From Eupeodes corollae (taxonomy: Eukaryota > Arthropoda > Insecta > Diptera > Syrphidae), in contig NC_079147.1 of the NCBI RefSeq assembly GCF_945859685.1, positions 306,588,485 through 306,652,484 of the forward strand: a stretch of DNA of 64,000 nucleotides. Direction: 5' to 3'. Shown here in pieces: positions 11,061-21,060 of this stretch. Within the stretch, counting starts at the first letter, position 1. Every line of letters starts with the position of its first letter. The translations under genes and the position numbers were made by a program. The notes beneath the pieces were generated by a model. It saw only the letters and a list, made by a program, of their open reading frames with translations, was not told the DNA's origin and ran no database searches.

Positions 11061-12000
11061 AGGTTGCCTTGAGATCGCCATTTCTACCTTATACAAGAAT
11101 AACAAAAACAAAATCCATAGTATGAATAACACCGATAAAAGTTAGAGTAGAATCTTACTAGGGATAGTTTTTGACATTAATACGAGTTTTGAATGGATCT
11201 TATGTGATTTCGTACTCAAACGTTGGTACTATTAATATTGCATTTGTATCTCGATGGCTGTGTTCGTTGAGTAGTTGTGCAATTGGAATCATGTGTTTTC
11301 CATTGGAGACAAAAATTAATCTGTTACTATTGATATTATTTAGTTTTGTTAATGGTAATGGACTAACTGGGCTCATTTTGCGGCAGATAACAATAGAAAA
11401 GATATTCATGTTTTGATATGTTTCCACCAAAGGTTTATCTCAGTTTAGATTACATAAATCATGGTGTGTCCACCGCACACGAAGATTTAAAAATGTTAAG
11501 TTTGAAGCATTTTCTAAAATGCAAATGGTGTTTCGATGTTTCTTATGAAGTGCAAGTGAGATAGTTTGATTCTTGTTAAACACTGAAAAATTGAATAGTG
11601 CAGTTCGGTATAACAATATGCCATCTACTCCATTTTTTTGTCAATTTGATTAAAACTCGATTCAGGTATATAAAGAATTAAGGCGGGCTTCAAGCTCTCT
11701 TTGACACCACATGTTAATGTAGTAGTCTACGAACAAACCCCCTCCTTGAAGCAATTGTTAAATTAACTTTTTTTTATAGAATCTCAATTTCCATATGCTT
11801 TCTTAACATTTCATCTTGCAAATTGTCCATTTTATTAGTTTTTGTTAATTTGTTTGCTTAGTGAATTTTAGCTTTTGAATTCTCAAAACTTTTACTATTT
11901 GTACCAATTTTTAAATGCAAAATCTGGCTACTGCGGATCGTTTTGTTGGCAATTTCTCACTGTACTATATATGGAATACCAAAAAAACACTTATTGAGTT
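11061..12000. other. Unassigned stretch between LINE fragments
   Basis: AT-rich sequence with no recognised coding match. It may include the 3' UTR of the preceding LINE fragment (to about 11100) and DNA separating the two halves of LINE B copy 1. Frames at 11171-11430 overlap on opposite strands and look random. Confidence 0.45.
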
Positions 12001-12405
12001 TTCGAAGCATTAAATTCTACACGGTTTTTGATTCCCCATTGTACGATGCTGTCAAGATCAGAATTATATGAGCGTATCATATGTAGTCCACATTCCAAAA
12101 ACAAGGAAGAGAATCTAAAATTGAATATGAAAAGCTTTAGTTTCAGACAAAAGTTCATTTATAAAAATAGTAAAGAGCGTCGGAGACAAAAAACACCCCT
12201 GAGGCACACCAGCGTTTATTTTATGGATATTAGACTTAAGCCCGTCCAATACTTCTTGAATTGAACAGTCCAAAATTTAATTTCTAACCCAAAGAAGAAA
12301 GGGATTCATCAATACCAAATGCACGAATTTTTGATAAGAGATCTTGGTTCCAAACTCTATCAAATGCCTTCAATATTCAATACTCCTTAAAAAAAAAACA
12401 CTTTT
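12001..12405 (-). pseudogene. LINE B copy 1, reverse transcriptase core
   Basis: Minus-strand fragment carrying the RT catalytic region. Right to left it shows motif A (LKAFDRVWNQDLLSKIRAFG at about 12390-12330), the segment IQEVLDGLKSNIHKI, motif B (NAGVPQGCFLSPTLF, about 12215-12170) and the post-YADD region (SIVQWGIKNRVEFNASKTQ, about 12050-11995). The YADD segment is degraded. Motif order and wording are those of Jockey-like LINEs. Its 3' continuation is 9940-10452. Confidence 0.7.
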
Positions 12406-13263
12406 AAAGGGTTTCTAGAATTTCAATTTTGCGGAAGGATTAAGTGTGATGCCTTTCAAAATACAGCTGGTGCAAGCATTGAAGCAGAACGACTTACTTG
12501 AACGTAAAATTTTTAATGAGCGGGCTCTTGAAAAGTTGACCGAAGATCCGCATTTTTACCGAAAAATTGTGTTCAGCGACGAAGATAGTTTCTGTTTCAA
12601 TGGGTACGCAAATATGCAGAATTGTCGATTTTAGAGTGAATATCAGCCAGAAGCATTGCAAGATCCAGAAAAATCATAGTTTGGTGCGGCTTATGGGCTG
12701 GTCGCAACCGTACTTTTTCAAAGATGATGCGAATCGTAACGTAACTGTAAATGGTGAGCGTTACCGTGAGATGATATCCAACTTTTTTTTTAACCGAAAT
12801 GCAAGAGATTGACTTTCATGACATGTGGCTTTAACAAGACGGTGCCACATGCCACACAGCACCCGCAACGATGGACTTATTAAGAGACGAGTTCGGTGAA
12901 CATTTTATTTCACGTTCGGGACCGGTCAATTGGCTGCATAGATCGTGCAATTTAATGTCTTTAGACTATTTTTTGTGGGCCTACAGTAAAGCTCATGTCT
13001 ATAGAGACAAGCCAGCTTCAATTGACGCATTGGAGGACAATATTGAAACATTTATTGGTGAGATACTGGCGGAAATGTTATAAAGAGTATGCCAAAATTG
13101 ACTAAGCGGATGGACCATTTTAGGCGCAGTCAAGGTCAATTTTTGCATGAAATAGTCTTCAAACATTAAATTATTGATTTTAATAAAGATTTCATACATT
13201 TTCCTGAATTTCATGTGTGTTTTTTTTAAACTTTCTTATAGCTTTTAAAAATCACCCTTTATA
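12405..13263 (+). mobile_element. Mariner-family transposon remnant (DD41D)
   Basis: This holds a broken transposase gene and one likely terminal end. The right end reads AAAAATCACCCTTTATA (13246-13262), whose complement TATAAAGGGTGATTTTT is a plausible terminal inverted repeat with the TA target. The left side has only a partial counterpart (TTTTAAAGGGTTTCT near 12402), and the N-terminal DNA-binding half of the gene is missing, so the element is internally or 5' deleted. Confidence 0.6.
12446..13169 (+). pseudogene. Mariner transposase, C-terminal two thirds, DD41D type
   Basis: This is a cut-and-paste transposase relic. It reads KIQLVQALKQNDLLER, FYRKIVFSDED (first catalytic Asp at 12578), LIKE blocks YFFKDDANRNVTVNGERY and QDGATCHTAPATMDLLRDE (second Asp at 12838), FISRSGPVNW and SLDYFLWAYSKAHVY (third Asp at 12964), then KPASIDALEDNIETFI. 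The second and third Asp are separated by 41 residues in an uninterrupted frame, giving DD41D, the spacing of rosa-type mariners. The conserved CDL before the last Asp is CNL. Inactivating lesions are a stop directly before QDGATC (12832), frameshifts between the first and second Asp, and a stop after LAEML. Confidence 0.85.
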
Positions 13264-15829
13264 ATAACATCATTGAAAAAGTCATTATCGTAACGTTCCT
13301 TGTCCCAACCTTTTTAACAATTATTTTAAGGGAATATGCTATTGTGAAATATCAAGCTGAATTACTTCAATTTAATGTCTTAACAGTAATACTCGCTCGT
13401 ACTTTGAAGCAAAGATTTTTGTTCCTAGGCTGTACTACTCGAATGTTTTATGCCTTTTGTCTTTTCCTATCGTTGCAATTTTCTAGAATTCAAAAATAAT
13501 ATATGCCTACACCGTAACCTTCTTTCTAGACCCTCCCTTTTTATCAAATACTCACACAGTGCCTCTGACATATTTAAGGTTTATTGAAAACATTTTATGT
13601 GTGCTAATTATTACAAAAAAACGAATCTGAGTATCTAAGAATTGGAAGGTCTAATCGGAAATGGGACCTTAAAAATTGGGGTGCGGAAAAAACAATTCTT
13701 AGCCAACCTTATTTTATCGCAACAAGTTTTAAAGGAAATTTATTGCTGACAATGGAATGTTTTTACAAAGTCTACGTGTGTTAAGAGGATTTCATAAATA
13801 TTAAAAACACTTGCCTTCTCTGTTTCAATTGTAATGTCAAGTAAAAGAACTTGACACATTTCCGTTGTTTAACTTAACCTTCGGTTTTGTCTTGATGAGA
13901 GATTAAATAAATTACCAGTTAACCTTTGCCTATATGATTTCAAACTGTCTTTAATGTCAAATGTATGTCACTCAACAACTCGCTCAAAGTTAAATAACAA
14001 TAAAACCTTGTTTTCTTTCTTGGTTCAACGATGGTACAGTCACTACTTTCTCTTATATCCAATAACCTATCTTCAAAACCAAACATAGTTTCAGCAATCA
14101 AATCAAGTTAATTCCCATCATGTTGTTGATTGAATCTATGCTGTAACACGATACACTCCATATCCTGCCTTTTTATATTCATACAATTGAATAAATTTAT
14201 ATATGCACTCCCAAAATTTCTGACTCATAAAAAGAATGGATACAAATCCTAAACATAGCTAATCAAATAATATCCTGGATGTTGTTTTATGCTCGTAGTA
14301 TATACAAACAGGTCTCTCAGATACTAAACTCAATGAAATTGAATTCAAAACACCGGAATTGGATGTTTCCATTTTCTTTTCTTTCCTTTAATCAAGCAAA
14401 GCTAGCGCAATCACCTCTCTCTTCCTGTCACATACGTACATACATTTTCACAATAGATATTTGTAGTATAAACATAACACGCCAGCAGCGCCACCCGTTG
14501 TCAACAATAAAAACAGATAAATAACAACAAAAACAGCAATAACAACCAATGAAATAGAACAAAACTTTTGCCCAAGTCGTTAGGAACAAATTTATGCACA
14601 CCTTCTTCTTCTTCTACTTCGTCTTTTTGAACCAAATTCCAACCTCATCATCGTTTCTATATTCGTCTATGTCGCATTTCTACAGACACCGCCGTACCAC
14701 CAGCGCCACCATCACCGTTCGTCGTTGTCAACGCCACTTATACTCGAACTTAGTTCCGCCAGTCACCGTCACTATCACCATACTCTTCCTTTTCCCGGTC
14801 GCACTAAATCAATAAAAATAAATAAATTGTTCACAATTTACGAAGATTTTGGAACAATCGTAAGAAAAAAAAGGACGACAAAAGGAATCCAGGAGTTGGC
14901 CCATTCGTTGGCGCGAAATCATTTCCATTCGTTTTTTCTGACAAAGTACCCCATATATGTATGTTGGTACGCGTTCCGTTTGCCGAACCGAACTAAGTCA
15001 TCACACACACGTCAAATAAAACCCATTCAAATAAAACAAAAATGAAAATGAAAACATAGAAAACCAACAAGAGTCCTTGTCAAGGAGCCGAAGTCGAAAC
15101 CGAGCGAGCGTATAGAGCAGGCAAATCCTGTGCCTGTCCTTCTAGCTTTATAGTATGCGGTTTTATTTGACTTTCATGAGAGAAATCCAAGACGACGAAG
15201 ACGACTATGACGACGACGACTATACGACTGACGACTACGAGTATGTGTATGGGAGCCGGAAGGAACGTAAACGAGGAGGAAAGTAGTGAACGTGAAGTTG
15301 AAGTTTTCTGCCTTTTACCTTTTTGCCTAAAAGAAAAACACACTCACACAAAAAAAGCAGGGGCAGCAAATCGAAAAAAGGACTCTTTCGCTTTATGCCT
15401 CCATCACTGCTCAAGACCTCCCCACACCGCCCACCTACAAAAAACTTGGTTAAAGGAGACGTGTGTGCTTAGCTGCGAATATACGTTTCCTCTATGATTA
15501 TATACGCTGTGGCTGTCGCTCTGGCGCTGCTGGCTGTGACTAGAGCGGCTAGATGGAGGTTATGTCATAGAAGAATGTACTTGTCAGGGAGGGCACTACT
15601 TGTTCCCCTTGTTTCTAGACCAAAAGCTCTCATTAAGTCCACACGTCCACGACAAATCGTAATTAGCTCTTATGAAATAATATTTCCAGAAGAATTATAT
15701 TTCCAATGAAATATTCGAAACATTTTTATTTTGAAATTAATTTGACTATGTTCACTTTGCGATAAAGCGGAAAGTTTCACAAAAAGTAGCGCAGTCAAGC
15801 CTAGTCCTCGAAATTGTATTTCCATTCCA
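13264..15829. other. Transposon-poor island with GAC-rich patch
   Basis: No gene recognised. 14580-14790 is rich in CAT/CAC/ACC triplets. 15190-15240 is a run of imperfect GAC triplets (GACGACGAAGACGACTATGA at 15190-15209). The frames over these patches give Ser/Thr/His- or Val-rich translations on both strands and are not credible exons. Could be regulatory or intronic DNA, which the sequence alone cannot show. Confidence 0.45.
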
Positions 15830-16480
15830 GCAGATCAATCCTAGTGTACCACAAGGTAGCCCCCATAGGACCTTTTCTTTTTGTTATAATTATAAAGGAT
15901 GTGGAAATCATTATCAAATATTTCCACAAATCACTTTACGTTGACGACATCGATTTTTAGACGACTATTATTTGATAGTTTCTTATTTAAGTGACAAGGG
16001 GAGGTCAGCCATTTCTTTTTTATGAAAGCCCCGCCAATACTTTTTCCATGATCCAGTTACATATTATGTCCTCTATAAATGTTAATCACCTTGGGCTCTT
16101 TTGTGATGAGAAGCTGAATTTACTGACCCATTAACACGATAAAATACTTACAGCCAGCTTAACATTCAGTTTTGTACATAATATTGGTAAAACAAATTTT
16201 GTAGACCTTATATTGCACCGCTATCACTTTCCGTCATCTTTGCCTGACCCCTCCTGTACGGTCCATTTATCAAGGCGTACATATTTCAAGAATCGAGAGC
16301 ATTCAATGAAGAGGATTCCTGCAATTTAACTTCAGACGCAAAAATCGAACGTAGAGATATCTGAATTCAAATGACGTTTTGATTTTACATCACCTTCTAT
16401 TTGGCTCTATTCACATCCAAATCCTAACAACCTTATCGTTTTTGACACATACATATGTAAACACTCCTTTAACCTTCTGT
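15830..16480 (+). pseudogene. Jockey/CR1-like LINE RT fragment, + strand
   Basis: This is a heavily decayed RT fragment on the plus strand, related to LINE A. Readable blocks in shifting frames are VPQGSP.GPFLFVIIIKDVE (about 15845-15905; motif B), SLYVDDIDF (about 15932-15958; the YADD motif with Val for Ala), NHLGLFCDEKLNLLTH (about 16084-16130) and YGPFIKAYIFQESRAFNEED (about 16259-16315; the WSPF C-terminal block). Several stops and frameshifts. The 5' part is absent. Confidence 0.6.
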
Positions 16481-17221
16481 CAGTTTAAACATACAAATTT
16501 TTGATTTTAATGTTTTGTCTTACTTAAAACTTCGTCTTAAAACCTTTTGATTGGGCCAGCCTCACCTAAAGCGATAAGTTGTTACTTAGACTGGCTGTTT
16601 GATAGCTGTCAAAAAATAAAGAAAACAAACATTCAGCTATTCGCAAAAAGCAGACCAATATTTAGATTTTGAAGTCCTTACGATATTATCTGTCATGTAA
16701 CGCGATCTTTAAGATATTGAAACGAAATATGACTTCAAACTTCGGGCGTTGGTAAGTTGCAAATTTGACAGAAGTAGAAATTGAAGAAAAAAAATGGTGA
16801 CGACAAGGAGATTTTTATTTTGACAACTTACAGATTTGGTTATTATGAATGTTAGGCCCTTACGTAACGAGCCGCAAGGCAAAGCACTTTATTAAAGAAC
16901 GACACATACGATTCATTGCACTTAGACTTTAAACTTACACTCTGTTTAATTCAATTTAACATTTATTTTTATTCTTTGCTTACAAAAAAATGTTAGTGCC
17001 TTGGTTCTTCAACAAATTATTAAAAATAAAATATACAATGACAGTAGTTTTTAGCTGTCAAAACGCTACAAAATAGATCATTTTTGGAGTTCAGCTCCAA
17101 GCCAGTACAAAGCTTGAGGTAATATTTTAGATTTTCTAATAAGAGTCAATATTTCAGAATTGGAACGACAGTTGTAAATTTGTATTAATAAAAAAAATAT
17201 ATTATTTAACCCAGAACTTTT
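16481..17221. other. Non-coding DNA with a fragment of repeat E
   Basis: AT-rich, with several short GACAG/CTGTC motifs (for example near 16604, 16780 and 17040). The block 17190-17221 (ATTTAACCCAGAACTTTTCT) matches the central block of repeat E at 7191. A SINE interrupts it directly downstream. No coding sequence seen. Confidence 0.4.
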
Positions 17222-17365
17222 CTATAAATAAATTAGGTAGCGCAACAGTAATTTAAGCTAGGGCCTAGTGACTTACAACTCTCAATCATCCCTGTGTGCG
17301 AGTACTGTTGTCAGTGATGGAGTTTTTATGCCGTATCGGAACGGCTTATTTGAGAAAAAATAGTA
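17222..17365 (-). mobile_element. tRNA-derived SINE, 3' half (SINE copy C)
   Basis: Minus-strand partial copy of the SINE defined at 51745-52056. Reversed, it contains GATTGAGAGTTGTAAGTCAC, the CTAGGCCCTAG block, ACTGTTGCGCTACC and an AATTTATTTAT tail. The tRNA-like head is missing. It sits immediately after a fragment of repeat E, which it probably interrupted. Confidence 0.75.
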
Positions 17366-17859
17366 ACCTGTATTTTGTTCAACTTATGAAACATGATAAC
17401 TTGATACTCAAAACTAGCTTAGAGGTGTAACCTACCAAATTGGTCATTTAGAAAAACAAAATCAAAATAAGTCAATGTTTAAGTTCTAAAAACAAGGATA
17501 CACAATTTATCTGAAACTGAACGCAGCCATCGTATGTTTATCTTTATAGCTCGCACTATGCCGAACAAAGGGGTCCGTCAAAAAGATCTAAAATGTACAT
17601 CTTGTTGGAGGTTTTTTTGTCGGACCCTGTACAAGCAATTTTCGATTTCTTCAAAAGTTTTCCTAAAAAACTGCTTTCAAGAAATTATGAATAATGTTTA
17701 AAGCTCCAGTTCCTGTTTATAAACGATATGTTGGTGTATCTGTGGTGATATACATAATTTAAACCTTTTAAAAAAACTTGAAAAGATTTGACAGTTGAAT
17801 TTTTCAAACAATCACTATCAGGCGTTCCGCATTTTGATAGTTAACAAATTTATTTTATA

Positions 17860-18150
17860 AGAACGGTGCATCTGAAGACGTCTAAACAGTGACAGTTCTT
17901 AAGAAAAACAAAGCGAACGGACCTAAACCTTGCAAACAGACCTATCTATTTGAAACGTCAGAAATACAAGGTAGCCACTTTGTTATTTAAACTTCAGTAA
18001 AATGTTGAGAGTATGCTGCGAAAAGTGTAATAATCATTTTTTGTTTACCTAAGAATTTGCTAAATTGGCACTTTTTAGTAAGTATCCAATTATTAAACTC
18101 GGTTAAAAAAGGATTTAAAAGCGATAAGAAAAACTAACTTTGTTATGTTT
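17860..18150 (+). repeat. Dispersed repeat, left block of split repeat E copy
   Basis: Two separate similarities are seen. 17880-17985 (GTGACAGTTCTTAAGAAAAA, AAAGCGAACGGACCTAAACC, AAACGTCAGAAAT) resembles 52470-52560. 18112-18150 (GATTTAAAAGCGATAAGAAA, TTTGTTATGTTT) resembles 7098-7136. The second similarity stops where the BEL/Pao coding relic begins, so the relic appears to interrupt the repeat. Confidence 0.5.
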
Positions 18151-20432
18151 AAAATAAAGACAAATGAAAGAACGTTGTTGGAAGTTGTCCCAGAGATCGA
18201 CAGAGAAAAACCGCTCAGAATAAATGATTCTGATATTATTAAAACATTAGGAATGAAGTGGAATCCATCATCAGATGAGTTTCAGTATGTAGTTCTAGAA
18301 TTTAGATCAAAATCAAAAATCACCAAAAGGATAATTCTATCTAAGCTATCTACCCTATTTGACCCATTAGGACTTATTAACCCAGTCGTTGTTAAGGGTA
18401 AAATTTTGTTGCAAGGTCTTCGGGTTAAAAAGACGGAGTTTGAAGATTTTCAAAATCTTTTGAAGGATTTAGAATTAATCAAAATTCCGAGATATGTGCT
18501 AGCCTTACATCCACAAAGCGTTTAACTTCATGGAACCATTAGCTTACCAAAGCTAGAATTATGTGCAGCGGAAATGCTGTCTTCGGTGGTTTCCAAGATA
18601 CTTCCAAACTTTTCCCACCTAGTTGAGGATATACACCTCTGGACTGATTCAGAAATCGTTTTATGCTGGCTTTCAGCGCATCCGTCTTGTTGGGAAGTTC
18701 ATAGCCAATAGGATTTCTAAGATACAAACTAGTTTGCCATAGGGTAAATGGAAATATGTGAGTACAAAGCAAAATCCTGCATATATTATATCTAGAGGAG
18801 CTTATGGAAGTGAGTTGATGGAAAGTATATGGTTTTCAGGTCCGAAGTATCTTAAACTACCACAGGATATGTGGCCTGTACAAAAAGATACTCCTGGAAT
18901 GCGGAAAGGCCATGTGACATTGCTTTCAAAAATTATTGACACTGATTTTGAAGGAAACTACGTACGTTTTAAAAGCATTAACAAAACTTGTAGAGTATTT
19001 ACTCTTATATTGCGTTGGATCATTATAATCAGCAAGAAAATTCAAAGGAAGAAATCAGGAATTGAGTTTGAGGAAATTTAATAAGCCTTTGGACGCGGAC
19101 GAAATAAATCATGCTTTTGAAAGAATTGTATAGAACGTTCAACAAAAACATATCCAAGAGGAAATTCAGAAACTAGAGAAAGGAATTATAACTAGCCCTA
19201 CGAGTGCGATTAAAAACCTCAATCCCTTCCTTGATGGTGACTCATTTAAACTCCTCAGAGTAAGTGGGCGTCTGCTGAATGCGGACATTCCTTATACTGT
19301 TAAATGTCTTATCCTTCTCCCTAAATCCAACCTTTTTGTAAAAAACCTTTTTAAATCATTTAATAACAAAAATTATTATGCAGGTCCCCAAGCTTTAGTT
19401 GGTATTGTGCGGCAGAGGTTCTGAGTATTAGACGCCCGCAGACTTGCAAAGAAGGTCGTGGACAGTTGCTGGCAGTGCTTTAAATACAAACCTAAGATGT
19501 TGGGACAAATCATGGGCAATCTTCCTATTGACAGAGTACAACTTGCAAGACTGTTTTAAGGATCGGTGTCGATTTTTGTGGTCCATTTTAAACCACTTAT
19601 AAGCTTCTTCGTTTGCTTTGTTGTAAAAGCTGTGCACTTGGAGGTTGTCTGACTCATCTAGCGAAGGTTTCGTTGCAGCACTGAAGAGATTCGTGGCAAG
19701 ACGAGGTTTGTGCCAAGATTTGTACTGCGACAACGGGACAAATTTTGTTGGGGCTCGTAATCAGCTAGAGGAATTCAGACAAAATTTCCTGAACCAGCGG
19801 TTGGAAAAGAAGATGAGTGATTGGTGTGCTACAGAGCATATTAAGTTTCATCACATCCCACCTCGAACACCACACTTTGGTGGTCTATGGGAAGCGGCCG
19901 TAAAGTCTGATAAAAATCATCTTCTTCGTACAGTCGGCGATGCCTTTCTGACCTTTGAGGAACTATCTTCTATTGTTGCAGATATAGAAGCTATACTAAA
20001 CTCCAGGCCCATGTATGCTATGTCCAGTGACCCGAGCGACGAGCAAGTGCTTACACCTGGGCATTTCTTGATTGGTGGACCAATGAACGCAGTTTATGAA
20101 ACAGTGGTCACTGATTACAAAATGTCTGCGTTGAAGCGATCGCAGCGACTATCGTTAATAAAGCAGCATTTTTGGAATCGGTGGTCGAAAGAGTACCTAG
20201 CCGATTTACGAGCTAAAGGGCAAACTTCGTCAGAAAACAGAAAACAGCAACGTCAACACACTCGTTCTAGTTGGGGATGATAATTCGTATCCTAAAAAAC
20301 TGGCACATTGGAACAGTAACTAATTTGGTTGAATCTTCAGATTGGAAGGTTCGAGTCGTTGATGTGCAAAGGAAAAAGGGAACCATTCGCAGTGCAGTTA
20401 ACCGATTAGCACCCATCCCAATTGATGATTGA
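18150..20432 (+). pseudogene. BEL/Pao retrotransposon pol relic (A17/RT end, RNase H, integrase)
   Basis: This is the 3' half of a pol gene of a BEL/Pao LTR retroelement. In order: the region after RT (IKTLGMKWNPSSDEF, 18236-18280; LFDPLGLINPVVVKGKILLQ, 18355-18415), an RNase H part (LPKLELCAAEML, DIHLWTDSEIVLCWL, about 18545-18675), STKQNPAYIISRGA (18759-18800), then integrase blocks with DARRLAKKVVD, SCWQCFKYKP and, in one open stretch 19645-20277, CDNGTNFVGARNQ with the second catalytic Asp and HHIPPRTPHFGGLWEAAVK. The conserved LTPGHFLIGGP follows. Many stops and frameshifts separate the blocks (for example after SWG at 20278, where the true C-terminal sequence continues in another frame). 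gag, protease and the start of RT are missing. It is described as an old broken copy only. Confidence 0.85.
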
Positions 20433-20600
20433 AGATATCCTTCAGATAATTCAAAGTGGGCAGAATGTTATTGCCACTGCAATTTATAATTTTAATAAAC
20501 GAATTATGTATTTTTTATATTAAAAGTACTTGAAAATAAATACAAATTTTAGATCCTGTTAAAAAAGTTGAATTCTTTTTTTTATTTAAATTGTGAAAAC
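20433..20600 (+). other. BEL/Pao 3' non-coding remnant, possible LTR start
   Basis: After the pol stop comes a purine-rich AAGTGGGCAGAA (20454-20465) followed by TGTTATTGCCACTGC (20466). A purine tract before a TG is the expected start of a 3' LTR. No second LTR was found, so this is inference. Confidence 0.35.
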
Positions 20601-21060
20601 TATCACATTAATACATTTATACAAAATGTTATATTACCCTTCGTTTTCAAACGAACATCTTATTTTTCAAGTTTGACAGACTCGTTCCAATGAATGCGTT
20701 CCATTTTCCTTGCATTCCCAGCTGTCAGTTTTATTTTCAATTATTAACTCTAGGTTCAAATGCCCAATTCCAATTAGAAAATCGAAACAGACATTTTTAA
20801 TGACAGCTACGAACAAACTGTCAAAAAAACTCCAATGATTGATTCTAATGATAAAAACCAAAGATAGCTTTGGTTTCACTCTTTTGTGTTCCAATTTTAT
20901 ACAATTTCAATGACAGATTTCTGTCAGAATTTTGCATACGCTATATTTCAATCATGAAATTTATTTAAATGACAAACATCTTCAATAATAGCTGTAAACG
21001 ACCTATAAAACAAATTTCAATGATTGGTTTCAATGGTGAAAACCAATGATCGCAATAACT
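20601..21060 (+). repeat. Repeat E right block with 184-bp internal duplication
   Basis: 20675-20780 matches 7245-7345 (the CGTTCCA...CCATTTTC.TTG.ATTC region). Downstream, TCCAATGATTGATTCTAATG at 20831 is repeated in diverged form as TTCAATGATTGGTTTCAATG at 21015, an offset of about 184 bp, with similar flanks (GACAGCTACGAACAAACTGT versus ATAGCTGTAAACGACC). Non-coding. Confidence 0.5.

Noticed and set aside
15080..15343. Ser/Val-rich minus-strand frame near 15.2 kb
   Set aside because: Translation of the GAC/GTC simple-sequence patch; both strands are open.
18539..18772. Minus-strand frame inside the BEL/Pao region
   Set aside because: Antisense of the RNase H part, which is recognisable on the plus strand.
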